Assembly (NCBI GenBank): GCA_947367855.1
Contig: CANBFE010000020.1
Span: forward strand, 7,509-71,508
Reading direction: 5' to 3'
DNA from: an uncultured Lachnospiraceae bacterium
Lineage (GTDB): Bacteria > Bacillota > Clostridia > Lachnospirales > Lachnospiraceae
Length of the DNA stretch: 64,000 nt
Shown here in pieces: positions 16,901 through 25,689 of the stretch. Position numbers and translations under genes: made by a program. Position 1 is the stretch's first letter. Each line of letters opens with the position of its first letter. The notes under the pieces were generated by a model. The model saw only the letters and a list, made by a program, of their open reading frames with translations, was not told where the DNA came from and ran no database searches.

Positions 16901-18283
16901 TCACCGGGAACACTGCAGACAGCCATAAGCAATCTTGCCCGAGTCATTTCTGGGAATTCTTTCCAGATAATGGCAGGAGACAAACCTGGACGGGATTTTC
17001 ATCCGGCGGTCAAGAAGCGCAGGAATCTCCCTTTCCGCTTCCTGTCCCTTCCCGGTATGGAAAATGACAATATTTTCATCTGTCCCTGTACAGGCAAATT
17101 CTGTATCCGGATACTGATCTCCCAGGTAATTTGCCAGATCGTCCAGGCTTACTCTTTTCCCCAGAATTTTCACATATCGTTTCAGTCTTCCCCGCAGGAA
17201 AATGCATCCCTCTCCGTCGATTTCAATGACATCCCCGGTATGCAGAAGCCCCCGGTTCACATCCCCCTCTGCCAGCTGCTCCCTGTCCCCGGCATACCCC
17301 ATGCACACGCTCCTGCTTCTTATCAGCATTTCCCCTGTGTCCCTGTCCGCTGTCACTTCCGCATTCGGAAAAGGCCTGCCCACGGAGCCGAATTTCATCT
17401 TTTTATCCTGGAAATTCATGGCTGTCAGCACCCCGAAGCACTCCGTCTGTCCGTAGCCGTTCCAGAACTTTTCCTTCAGTGCGTCAACCAGGTATGTCTG
17501 CGTCTGCTCCGGCAGCTGCGCCCCTGCAGATATGGCATAATTCAGAGATTCCACCCTCTCTGCATCCCAGAATCCAACCCTCTGGAGGGCCTGATAGGTA
17601 AAGGGCGTTGCAGCAAAATTATTTACCCTTTCCCTGGTGTAGAATTCCCGAAAATCTCTTCCCAGCACGGGCAGCTCCGTGACCAGCCAGGTTGCGCCGC
17701 AGTACCAGTGCCAGAAGCAGAAGGAAATGCCGTAAGCATAATTTACGGGCAGCGGACTAAGCCCTTTCTGGCCGCTGTGCATCCCGAAACGGGCACATCC
17801 GCAGGCTGCATTGTCCGCCATATTTTCGTGGCTGATTTTAACCAGTTTTCCGCTTCCTGTGGTGCCGCTTGTGGACAAAAGCAATGCCACGTCAGGGTGA
17901 ATCGGATATCTCTCCATGCCTGTCTTCAGCAGCGCATGATTCTCCCATTCCGCCTCATGCGGGTATCTTCTCCCCATCTCATGGGACTTCCTGCAATAGA
18001 TGTACCGGGGCCTGTAGTCACGGATGAGGCGCTCCAGGAATTCTCCGTTTATATCCGCTTCCAGAAGCAGTGGTATCCCCCCGGCATATAATAACTCATA
18101 GAGAAATTCCACTGTTTCCCTCTGTCTGTCACAGAGGCAGAACACCAGGCTTCCCGCTTCGAGACAGCGCCCCAGCGCTTCTGCCCTCCCTGCCAGTTCC
18201 CTGTAGGTGATTTTATTTCCTTTATCATCTGCAATGGCAATCTTGTCCGACAGCAGAATTTCGCTTTTTATGATTTTTTTCAT
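16901..18283 (-). CDS. AMP-forming adenylating ligase (ANL superfamily, DltA-like)
   Basis: Activates a carboxylic acid with ATP and loads it on the carrier protein encoded next. The ANL motifs are all there: LLLSTSGTTGSGKLVKIS (P-loop), NGYGQTE, LHTGD, RGRLKRYVKILGKRVSL (hinge) and the catalytic lysine in PRNDSGKIAYG. At 460 aa it is a single adenylation domain. The start at 18283 has AAGGAG six bases upstream; the longer frame to 18340 runs into the preceding gene. Family resemblance is to D-alanine and other small-acid ligases. The real substrate needs analysis of the pocket residues. Confidence 0.88.
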   Translation of the reverse strand: MKKIIKSEILLSDKIAIADDKGNKITYRELAGRAEALGRCLEAGSLVFCLCDRQRETVEFLYELLYAGGIPLLLEADINGEFLERLIRDYRPRYIYCRKSHEMGRRYPHEAEWENHALLKTGMERYPIHPDVALLLSTSGTTGSGKLVKISHENMADNAACGCARFGMHSGQKGLSPLPVNYAYGISFCFWHWYCGATWLVTELPVLGRDFREFYTRERVNNFAATPFTYQALQRVGFWDAERVESLNYAISAGAQLPEQTQTYLVDALKEKFWNGYGQTECFGVLTAMNFQDKKMKFGSVGRPFPNAEVTADRDTGEMLIRSRSVCMGYAGDREQLAEGDVNRGLLHTGDVIEIDGEGCIFLRGRLKRYVKILGKRVSLDDLANYLGDQYPDTEFACTGTDENIVIFHTGKGQEAEREIPALLDRRMKIPSRFVSCHYLERIPRNDSGKIAYGCLQCSR

Positions 18284-18293
18284 TAAATTCTCC

Positions 18294-19802
18294 TTAAAAT
18301 AAAAAGTGTGTGCCGGATTCCCCGTAGATGTTCCGGACATTTATGACATACTGAATATACCTTTTCATATGTTCTTCAAAGCCAAGGATTTCCGTGCTGC
18401 CAGTCTCCATATTCCAGAATTTGCTGCCTTCCGGATTCTCCATCCCAAGCGCCCGTCGGACACAGGGATACATGGGCATGACGCTGTGCTGTTCCCCCTC
18501 TATTGCGCTTACCACCTCCGGGTCCCCCACAGGCTCCGTCCCCAGGCTTTCCGCTATTTTATCTGCCAGATACAGATGCAGCTGAAAACCGAAATGAGTA
18601 CCGTCGATAAATACCTGTATTTTATGGCAGTTCTGCCGGATAAAGGGCTCTATGGGGAAGGAGGCAAAGCGGTCCCACACTGCCGTTTTTCTCAATTCCC
18701 TCTTGAAATGGGCCAGGATTTCCGCCTCCGGCCAGTAGTTTTCCCCGGAAACTCTGTCCAGAATCTCTCTTTCACTGCAGCCCTTTTCTATCATTTCATT
18801 TACTTCCCTGTCTCCCCTGACCCAGATCCATCCGCTTTCCAGTTCATACCTGTTTTCCCCTGCCGTAGCCTGGGGCAATTGTCCCCGAAAACAGTAAAAG
18901 GGCTGAAATATCCTGTGCGCCTTTGTGTAATATCTGTTGATTAACGGCCCGTAGTTTCTGACATCCATGGTTTCGGCGCATGCAACATTATAGAAAACCA
19001 CGTCGCAGAATCTTCCGTAACTTCTCAGCCTCCTGTTATCCGTCTCGCTGCAGGCATCATAGATGGAATCAATATAACTGCAGGCCTCATACAGGCAGGC
19101 AAAGCTTACGTTTTTCCTCAGAATTCTCACCGTATTCGTAACCTGACATGTACCCACGCCGATAAACAGTTTCCTGGGCATTGTGTCCGGAAAACCATAC
19201 TCCGCAGCCGTCAGTCCCATCTTCCGCAGCTGCCCTGAAATCTCCTCCCCGGCCCCGCTGCATATGACTATATATGTGTCTTCTCCTCTTTCCATATCTC
19301 CGGGGCGCATCACAGGAAGTCCCATGCATTCTCTCTCCTCATGAAAGTTTGAGAGAAAACCCTGAATGGAATAGCTGTCTTTATACTTTTCCCGGAAACG
19401 TTTTCCTGCGTTTCCGGCGCCGAAAATCCAGATCTTTTTCTCCGTCAGCGCAGTCCTGTATTTCTCCCGGAAATACTGTACCACCCACAGGGAATCAATA
19501 TAGTCCTCTCCCCACTCAAATCCCTGGCAATGAAGCAGCCTGTCATATTCCTTCCTGGACGCATGGGGTCTGCACAGAATCAGAAGAAGCCCCTCCCTCT
19601 CCGCCACAGAGCGGTTTAAGGGAATCCTTTTTATCCCTTCCTGCTGCCCCTCCTCATATTCCCCATAGTCCATCCTTGTGGTAAAAAAGTATCTGATGGA
19701 CAGCGCCGAACAAAACTGCAGGCAAAAATGCCCGCAGTGTTTCCTGTCTCCCACCAACCCAAGGGCTCTGTGTTCCAAATCAATTATCTGCCCGTCGTAC
19801 AA
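18294..19802 (-). CDS. WcbI-like polysaccharide-biosynthesis protein with Rossmann-like domain
   Basis: A 502-aa protein. About residues 120-210 form a nucleotide-binding domain (KKIWIFGAGNAGKRFREKY), and about 210-500 resemble WcbI-type capsule proteins (FIGVGTCQVTNTVRIL, then a long C-terminal region with FIDGTHFGFQLHLYLADKIAE). WcbI proteins are thought to be acetyl- or acyltransferases acting on capsule. Here the product could accept the acid carried by the adjacent ligase/carrier pair, in place of the missing DltB/DltD; this is inference. It lies between the propeller-fused transferase gene and the ligase gene with short spacers of 24 and 10 bases. Confidence 0.65.
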   Translation of the reverse strand: MYDGQIIDLEHRALGLVGDRKHCGHFCLQFCSALSIRYFFTTRMDYGEYEEGQQEGIKRIPLNRSVAEREGLLLILCRPHASRKEYDRLLHCQGFEWGEDYIDSLWVVQYFREKYRTALTEKKIWIFGAGNAGKRFREKYKDSYSIQGFLSNFHEERECMGLPVMRPGDMERGEDTYIVICSGAGEEISGQLRKMGLTAAEYGFPDTMPRKLFIGVGTCQVTNTVRILRKNVSFACLYEACSYIDSIYDACSETDNRRLRSYGRFCDVVFYNVACAETMDVRNYGPLINRYYTKAHRIFQPFYCFRGQLPQATAGENRYELESGWIWVRGDREVNEMIEKGCSEREILDRVSGENYWPEAEILAHFKRELRKTAVWDRFASFPIEPFIRQNCHKIQVFIDGTHFGFQLHLYLADKIAESLGTEPVGDPEVVSAIEGEQHSVMPMYPCVRRALGMENPEGSKFWNMETGSTEILGFEEHMKRYIQYVINVRNIYGESGTHFLF

Positions 19803-19826
19803 CTCATTCCTCCCTGCGCCGCGCCG

Positions 19827-22352
19827 CTACCTGTCTTCCAGTCTGCGGGAAAGCTCCCTGTATATTCTGTGTCCGCAGCCACCGTCCAGACTGCCCACTG
19901 CCTCCCCATAGCTTTTCAGCTGGGCCTGCACATCATGTGTTTCCCTGTCCACATATTCCATAAAACCTTTTATGGAATACAGCTTTGTCTCCTGCATGGC
20001 CCAGGGCAGATTTTCCCCCTGCCTTCCAAACAGCCCGCCACAGGAATAGGGCATTTTGTCCTGGGTCAGCCGGACAGAAAGACGCTTCCAGTCCCCCTCC
20101 ATGGAAAAAATTTCCGTGGAAAAAAATTCCATGGAAAAGATTTCCATCCCATGACAGCAGGCGCTCTGCGCCAGAATCTGCCCGGCATCCCCCTCCTTTA
20201 CCATGGTATAGCGGAACGGTTCCGTATAATATTCCTTCCGCGGCTCCTCCTGCCCCCTTCCCTGAAATACCTGCGTTATCCCCGGAGACTCCAGAGAAAT
20301 TCTCAGAATCATGTTTCCCTTCCAGGGAAAGACATACACCAGATTGTCCATGCATATCATCTCATAAAAGCATTCCGTCTCCCCTTCCCAACCATTGGGA
20401 TACCCTGTTCTCTCTTCTGTCTCCCCCGTTTTCCTGTTCCAGTAAGTCAGCTTCCGTCCCTCATTGGAGCCCAGAATATACGTTTCCTTTCTTCCTGCCA
20501 TACAGCAGTAATTATCCGTTTCCTCTCCCACCTCATATGCCTGGAATGCCCCTGTGTCCAGGTTCATGACTGCCACATGATTGCTTCCCGCCATTGCCAT
20601 CAGCAGCTCATTTCCCGCCAACATGCTTCCGTTCAGGCAAAAGGGCCCTTCCCTTCTCTGCAGTTTCTTCATTTTCTCCACGATTTTCCCGTGACAGGTC
20701 ACATGATCGGATTCACAGTCCAGTTCAACCAGGCAGGAAGCGGAGAAGGGAACCATGTAAATCCGCCCTCTGTACAGATGTCCCTTTATAAATTTGCCCC
20801 TGCCGGAAACACGCGGGGAAATTTTTTCAAAAGTCTTTGTCTTCAGATCAAAAACCGCGATTTCCTCCCCGTGGTGGGGTATGAGGTAAAGATGCTGATT
20901 GTAGTTTACGATATCCCTGTACAGCATCTGTCCCGTTCTTTTCTCGCCTGTTATCTCATAGGCCTCTTCCACTTCGCCCCTCCGGTTTATTTTCATCAGG
21001 CAGTTTCTGTCCCCTGCCGGCGCCCAGACCGCCTCCCCCTCCATGGCGCATGCATAAAATTTCACATTCACACAGTCCTCATCAAAATTCCGGACAATGT
21101 TCATATCCGTAAGCAATACAGGTTTTCCGGATACTCCGAACAAATGCACCACAGAGGAAGTCCTTTCCCCGATATAGGCATCCGAAAGACTGACGGCCAG
21201 ATCCACATCCGGGGTCTGATCCAGAATCCCATGAGGCACCTCCCTGAATTTGCTTTTTGCAGCCTCATACAGGGGCTGCAAATCCGGGCGCATGGAACAC
21301 AGGGCCGATTCCAACAGCGGGTGGGGACGCCAGATCAGGGTCGCCTCCGTATCCCTGAACTGGTCAAAGACATAGAACATTTTCCGGATGGCCTGTCCTC
21401 CGTAATGAAGAATGCCCCCGATACCCGTATTATAGAAAAAAATCTTTCCCGTCAGCCTCTCTTTCCAGTCTGCGGGAATATCGCCGTCCTGCAGTCTGTA
21501 ATTCAGAATCCTGTCAAACTTTGGCGTTCCCAGGGGCAGAAGCTTCTTCTGCACTTCCCTCTCAAAGCAGCGGCTGTACTGTTCTGACTGGGTCACAATA
21601 TAATCCGAATAGAAGGTATAGGGCAGCCCCCTGTAGCTCACCGCGCCTGCCCCTCCCGAAACAAAATAAGGAATGTAAACCAGCATCTCCGTGTATTTCT
21701 TCAGATTCTCCGAAAAGAAAAAGGGATGTACGCATGTGATATGATTGCAGTCGTCATATGGATTATGAATAAAAATCATATCCGGACGGCAGGCTTCAAA
21801 ATCATAGGATCTGTAATCCGTAATGGGCACATAAGAGGGAAACTGCCCTCCCTCATAATTGATCTGACGAAAACTTCCATCCGGATTTCTGTCGTAATAG
21901 GGAACAGGAATGACATATGTGTCACAATCCTCATCCTCTGCCGCAGCCATCCATACACTTTCCAGAGAATCCCACATGGAAGCCTTATAGGGCAGAAAGA
22001 CTGCTTCCCTGCGAATCCGGATGTGATTCTTCATGTTATTGTCAACGCGAATCAGCATACTCCGCAGCCGCTTATATATTTTTGCAGGATTGGGAGACTT
22101 TTCTTCTCCTATCTCCTGATGCAGTCTGTACAGAAGTTCACAATATTCTTCCAGTATGCGGACGGCTGCCGCTCCCCGGCCTTCCAGTTCCTCCAACAGC
22201 GTACCCAGCTCTATGGTTTCCTGCTGGCATTGCGCCAGTAATTCCAAAGCCCTTCCCACAGTCTGCTTCTCCAGGCATTTTCTGATCTCAATATGCGCCT
22301 CTCCAAGGAGTTTGACAAAATCCTGTATCTGCCGTTTCTGTGCTATTCTCAT
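19827..22352 (-). CDS. CDP-glycerol glycerophosphotransferase-like protein fused to a predicted beta-propeller
   Basis: An 841-aa protein. Residues 1-100 are helical. About 110-420 carry the glycerophosphotransferase-like region (VFLPYKASMWDSLESVW, MLVYIPYFVSGGAG, LIWRPHPLLE, DAYIGERTSSVVHLFGVSGKPVLL). About 430-780 contain roughly six repeats of about 45 residues with the pattern hYLIPHHGEEIAVFDLKTKTF / IYMVPFSASCLVELDCES / LLMAMAGSNHVAVMNLDTG / YVFPWKGNMILRISLES, typical of propeller blades. The frame is open up to 22682, but there it overlaps the repeat-coding end of the upstream gene. GGGAGAGG before the ATG at 22352 sets the start. A short Phe/Ser/Met-rich repeat (EIFSMEFFSTEIFSMEG) sits near residue 735. 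Confidence 0.78.
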   Translation of the reverse strand: MRIAQKRQIQDFVKLLGEAHIEIRKCLEKQTVGRALELLAQCQQETIELGTLLEELEGRGAAAVRILEEYCELLYRLHQEIGEEKSPNPAKIYKRLRSMLIRVDNNMKNHIRIRREAVFLPYKASMWDSLESVWMAAAEDEDCDTYVIPVPYYDRNPDGSFRQINYEGGQFPSYVPITDYRSYDFEACRPDMIFIHNPYDDCNHITCVHPFFFSENLKKYTEMLVYIPYFVSGGAGAVSYRGLPYTFYSDYIVTQSEQYSRCFEREVQKKLLPLGTPKFDRILNYRLQDGDIPADWKERLTGKIFFYNTGIGGILHYGGQAIRKMFYVFDQFRDTEATLIWRPHPLLESALCSMRPDLQPLYEAAKSKFREVPHGILDQTPDVDLAVSLSDAYIGERTSSVVHLFGVSGKPVLLTDMNIVRNFDEDCVNVKFYACAMEGEAVWAPAGDRNCLMKINRRGEVEEAYEITGEKRTGQMLYRDIVNYNQHLYLIPHHGEEIAVFDLKTKTFEKISPRVSGRGKFIKGHLYRGRIYMVPFSASCLVELDCESDHVTCHGKIVEKMKKLQRREGPFCLNGSMLAGNELLMAMAGSNHVAVMNLDTGAFQAYEVGEETDNYCCMAGRKETYILGSNEGRKLTYWNRKTGETEERTGYPNGWEGETECFYEMICMDNLVYVFPWKGNMILRISLESPGITQVFQGRGQEEPRKEYYTEPFRYTMVKEGDAGQILAQSACCHGMEIFSMEFFSTEIFSMEGDWKRLSVRLTQDKMPYSCGGLFGRQGENLPWAMQETKLYSIKGFMEYVDRETHDVQAQLKSYGEAVGSLDGGCGHRIYRELSRRLEDR

Positions 22353-22383
22353 ATGGCCTCTCCCTTTATCCGCCCGGCTCCCG

Positions 22384-23703
22384 TCAGCGGGACAATCTTT
22401 CGGATATGGAGCCCGCGGTTCCCGCTGTATCCACAGGCGTCTCTTTCCCCTCCGGGTCTGCGGCTCCTTCAATTCCCCCGGCATCCATGGGCGCGCTTTC
22501 GTCCCCCGGGTCTGCGGCTCCTTCAATTCCCTCAGCACCCATGGGCGAGCTTTCATCCCCCTGGTCTGCGGCTCCTTTGATTCCCCCGGCATCCGCAGGC
22601 TCCCCTTCCCCGGCATAGAAGATTTCATAGTCAAATTTGACTGTAATCTCGCCTTCCTCCCAGAGGATATCCGGATTTGCATTCAGGGTTCCGGTAAAAT
22701 AAAACACTCCTGCGCTGCCGTCCTGAAGGCCTGCATACTCCCCCTGCCCGTCGTATCCGGCAGCCCGTAAGGTCAGTACTTCCTCATCTGCAGTTCCTTC
22801 CATAATATTCAATACTTTTTCTGTCTGTTCGCTTTCATTCAGCCAGACCATATTGATATTCATTTTCTTTACAGAAGAACGGTGGTCCGTTATTTCCTCC
22901 TCCGAAAGAGCATAGACATCCTCTGTGGAACGATAGAAAACCTGAATGTTTTTTATCTTGATCACCACATCTGTGTTTCCGTGATTTTCAATGGTGTAGC
23001 GGTCTGAAAAAATCTGTCCTCTGCCGCTTACATTTCCGGGGTCAAGATGCGCAGATGTGCCTGTGGGAAAGGTAACATTGTACCGGATATCCCCGACTTC
23101 TTCTGTCTGCTGCTCCGGATTATGTTCCATATCTTCCGTTTCTTCCGGCTCTGTTGTTGGAGCCCCGCTTTCCGGCGTTTCTTCCCCGTCAACCGGAGAC
23201 CGGGACTCTACGGGGGCTTCCGTTTCTTCAGGCTCCGGTGTCTCTGCAGGCTCCTCGGTTTCTACGGGGGCTTCCGTTTCTTCAGGCTCCTCCGTTCCTA
23301 CGGGGGCCTCAGTCTCTACAGGATCTTCTGTCTCCACAGGCTCCTCCGTGGGCTCCGGTGTCTGGGGCGGCGCAGGGGATTCCTCCGGATTCGGAGACTC
23401 CGTCTCTACGGGCTCCTCAGTCTCTACAGGCTCCTCCGTTCCTACGGGGTTCTCAGTCTCTACAGGCTCCTCCGTTCCCACGGGCTCCTCCGTAGGCTCC
23501 GGTGTCTGGGGCGGCGCAGGGGATTCCTCCGGATTCGGAGACTCCGTCTCTACAGGGGGCTCGGGCTTCTCCCCGGCCGCAGAATATGCCGTCATACTGC
23601 CGTCCTTTTGAAATATCTTATTTGGCGCTGCAATGTCTGCATGTAGCGCCACGCTGCCATGCAGCATAAGAACGGCCAAAACAAATGCCAGGTTTTTCCG
23701 CAT
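22384..23703 (-). CDS. exported Pro/Glu/Thr-rich repeat surface protein
   Basis: A 439-aa protein with an N-terminal signal peptide (MRKNLAFVLAVLMLHGSVALHA), a low-complexity stalk of about 140 residues built from EEPVETE/TEEPVGTEEP units including a 26-residue duplicated block (PVETESPNPEESPAPPQTPEPTEEPV, split here only for description), a globular part of about 190 residues, and a C-terminal tail of about 18-residue repeats (GGIEGAADPGDESAPMDA). No LPXTG signal or membrane anchor is evident. It lies 31 bases upstream of the propeller-fused transferase gene. The stalk resembles wall-spanning spacers. Function unknown. Confidence 0.8.
   Translation of the reverse strand: MRKNLAFVLAVLMLHGSVALHADIAAPNKIFQKDGSMTAYSAAGEKPEPPVETESPNPEESPAPPQTPEPTEEPVGTEEPVETENPVGTEEPVETEEPVETESPNPEESPAPPQTPEPTEEPVETEDPVETEAPVGTEEPEETEAPVETEEPAETPEPEETEAPVESRSPVDGEETPESGAPTTEPEETEDMEHNPEQQTEEVGDIRYNVTFPTGTSAHLDPGNVSGRGQIFSDRYTIENHGNTDVVIKIKNIQVFYRSTEDVYALSEEEITDHRSSVKKMNINMVWLNESEQTEKVLNIMEGTADEEVLTLRAAGYDGQGEYAGLQDGSAGVFYFTGTLNANPDILWEEGEITVKFDYEIFYAGEGEPADAGGIKGAADQGDESSPMGAEGIEGAADPGDESAPMDAGGIEGAADPEGKETPVDTAGTAGSISERLSR
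22430..22612. repeat. tandem repeats encoding the 18-residue C-terminal units
   Basis: Roughly three and a half copies of a 54-bp unit, coding for GGIEGAADPGDESAPMDA-like segments in the exported protein. Copies differ by point changes, so the tract is old enough to have diverged, but is still a candidate for length variation. Confidence 0.7.
23195..23570. repeat. degenerate 15- to 18-bp repeats coding the Pro/Glu/Thr stalk
   Basis: Short G+C-rich units of the type GGCTCCTCCGT(T/A) alternate across about 375 bases, and a 78-bp block is present twice (near 23340-23420 and 23480-23560). They encode the acidic stalk of the exported protein on the minus strand and are likely sites of slippage or recombination. 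Confidence 0.75.
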
Positions 23704-23762
23704 GAACTCACCAACCTTCCTCTCTGCCCATTTCCCTTCCGGAAATATACTCCTTTATAAAA

Positions 23763-23788
23763 CCAACCCACCTTTGCAGGTGAGTTGG
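23763..23788 (-). terminator. attenuator-like hairpin between two exported-protein genes
   Basis: On the minus strand CCAACTCACC pairs with GGTGGGTTGG (one G:T pair) around a six-base loop, then TTTTAT. The T run is short, so partial read-through is likely. This would make the upstream 375-aa exported protein more abundant than the downstream genes. Confidence 0.6.
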
Positions 23789-23846
23789 TATACAGATATG
23801 GCAGAAATACCTGTTTACATATGGTTCCATTCACAATTCCAACAGA

Positions 23847-24974
23847 TCAGTTTACTGTCAGTGTCGTAACAATCATACGTCCGTCGGACAGTCCTATGAT
23901 AAAGTCCTGTGCCTTGCCCTTATAATTGTCTCCTGCAAGGAACTGGGAAAGTCCTGCATCCGACTTGGAGAATGTGATAGTTGCATCTGTCTGGGTGGTG
24001 GTTGTCGTATTGGGAGCATAGGCTACCGTATAAGCATCCTCATCCCAGACATAATCGCCGTAAAGGCCCTTTCCGTCATTGTGACATCCAACGGCAATCA
24101 CCGTGGCTTCTCCCACATTGGGAACCACAATGGTCAGGTCGGTTGCGCTTGCCCCGGATGTGAAGACGGGCGCTGTTGCAATTGCAGGTGTAGAGATGTT
24201 TCTGGCATTACTTGCCTTCACATCATAAGTAACATTAACCTTGATGTCATCCGCTTTCCAGTCAGCGCTGGCATTTGCCACACCGGTAACTGCGAAAGAA
24301 CCTACTGTAGCTTTCACATCGGCAGCGTCGGCAATGTAGGATGTTTTGCCTGTATCAAGTTCCGGCTTGGCAATATCCATGGAAAGCAGAGAGCCATACT
24401 TGGTAATGGCAACGCTCTGTCCCGGAGTGGTATAAACTGCCGCCACATCCGTTTCCCACTGGCTAAGTTTCAATACCTTATTATCAGCAGCCTCAAATTC
24501 AGCCGTTTCTCCTGCCTTAAGCTTGATAGTCGCCGCTGTCTGCGCCTGTGAAAGCATCAGATTGATTCTCTTTGTGGTAGCTGTTACATCCGATGTGAAA
24601 GTATTATACTCTGTTATTACGTCAGCCTTCTTTGATGTTATTGTTGCCTTAACGGTAACATTAATGGGAATCCCTGCATCAGCCTCCGTATCTACGGATG
24701 CATTCCAGATATCCATGCTGTTGGATGCAACCGAAAACTTATTTACGCCATCAGCAGTAGAATCCGAGAGCGGATTTACCTTGATATCCAGATTAACCGG
24801 TACTTTAACCGTAAGCTTGGGCGAATAGACGTCAAATGATGTCTCAAAACTGCCGCTCATGGGTTCCGGTGTGGGAACAGGCGTGGGTGTAGCGGAAGCA
24901 GAAACCGAAACCGGCGCGCACATAGCCAACGCCAAAACAGCTGCTGCCGCTTTGGTGAATTTTCTTGTTTTCAT
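23847..24974 (-). CDS. secreted, Thr/Ala/Val-rich surface protein of unknown function
   Basis: A 375-aa protein with a clear signal peptide (AAAAVLALAMCAPVSVSASA) followed by a short TPTPVPTPEP linker. The mature part is rich in beta-forming and small residues with few charges and an acidic bias, like a structural surface protein. 'YSPKLTVKVPVNLDIKVNP' near residue 50 is reminiscent of secreted proteins with Ig-like strands. No sortase signal, transmembrane segment or known enzyme motif is visible. The ribosome site AAGGAGGT with ten-base spacing is near ideal and a terminator-like hairpin follows, so high expression is plausible. It is not recognised as a named family. Confidence 0.8.
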   Translation of the reverse strand: MKTRKFTKAAAAVLALAMCAPVSVSASATPTPVPTPEPMSGSFETSFDVYSPKLTVKVPVNLDIKVNPLSDSTADGVNKFSVASNSMDIWNASVDTEADAGIPINVTVKATITSKKADVITEYNTFTSDVTATTKRINLMLSQAQTAATIKLKAGETAEFEAADNKVLKLSQWETDVAAVYTTPGQSVAITKYGSLLSMDIAKPELDTGKTSYIADAADVKATVGSFAVTGVANASADWKADDIKVNVTYDVKASNARNISTPAIATAPVFTSGASATDLTIVVPNVGEATVIAVGCHNDGKGLYGDYVWDEDAYTVAYAPNTTTTTQTDATITFSKSDAGLSQFLAGDNYKGKAQDFIIGLSDGRMIVTTLTVN

Positions 24975-25112
24975 AATACTAAATACCTCCTTGTAATATT
25001 AAATGATGGTAGTTCCTTCTATGCATATCACAGAAAAATCCGAATAATATCTGCCCTCTTATCCGAACCGTCCTGCGAATATACCGAATTCCATGCAGGC
25101 CCTCAGCTGCGT

Positions 25113-25631
25113 TCACTGGACAAACATCAGACTCACTCTGAAAGAAACCGTTCCCAGTTCCGTCTCCGGATCTTCATCATCCAGAATGTGATAAGTACAT
25201 ATGGCATCGTAGGCCCCATCCGGAAGCGCCTGATTCAGTTTCAACTGATCCAGCTGCTTTCCCACAGGCAGAACCGGTGAACTGTAAAGCAATGTCTGTT
25301 CCTCATCCTCCAGATACACTTCAAAATAACAGTCGTACAGATTGCTTGCGGAGTTACCGATCTGTGCATTGTCTGAAACCGCGCTCCCGGACGGAAAGGT
25401 CCAGATCATATTCATATCTGTAGTAAAAGTTGCCTCCGATGCCTTCCGGTCAGAACCTCCGTCCACCACCAGACCCTCCGAAATGTCCCGCTCCATTCTC
25501 ACCGGTTCCGCCGGTTTATTTGCCAGCCTGTATATGACTACACCCAGTATTCCGATTACAAGCAGCAGAATCAGAATCAGCAGGATAATGATTATCTTTG
25601 CCTTATCTCCGTTTTTACTTTCCTTTTTCAT
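25113..25631 (-). CDS. membrane-anchored extracellular protein of unknown function
   Basis: A 172-aa protein: a lysine-rich start, one strong membrane segment (IIIILLILILLLVIGILGVVIY, about residues 12-33) and an extracytoplasmic domain of about 135 residues. The domain contains MIWTFPSGSAVSDNAQIGN and ends in a beta-rich segment (ELGTVSFRVSLMFV). The longer frame to 25697 is rejected because GGGAG lies five bases before the ATG at 25631. It is the first of three exported-protein genes upstream of the surface-polymer operon and is preceded by the hairpin-rich region after the TnpB-like gene. No family is recognised. Confidence 0.75.
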   Translation of the reverse strand: MKKESKNGDKAKIIIILLILILLLVIGILGVVIYRLANKPAEPVRMERDISEGLVVDGGSDRKASEATFTTDMNMIWTFPSGSAVSDNAQIGNSASNLYDCYFEVYLEDEEQTLLYSSPVLPVGKQLDQLKLNQALPDGAYDAICTYHILDDEDPETELGTVSFRVSLMFVQ

Positions 25632-25689
25632 TTTTCTCCCTTTCCTCAGAGTTTGAAAACTGCCTCTCCCCTTGTTAAAATAAAGCACA

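Noticed and set aside
19728..21587. 619-codon plus-strand open frame
   Set aside because: Antisense to the propeller-fused transferase; no domain and shadow-like composition. Long antisense frames here reflect codon bias, as also at 32249-33667 and 44413-46308.
22353..22682. N-terminal extension of the propeller-fused transferase frame
   Set aside because: It overlaps the repeat-coding end of the upstream exported-protein gene in another frame and gives only Lys/Arg/Pro-rich repeats; the ribosome site supports the start at 22352.
23195..23570. Possible CRISPR or non-coding satellite
   Set aside because: Repeats are degenerate, in frame and code the Pro/Glu/Thr stalk of an exported protein.
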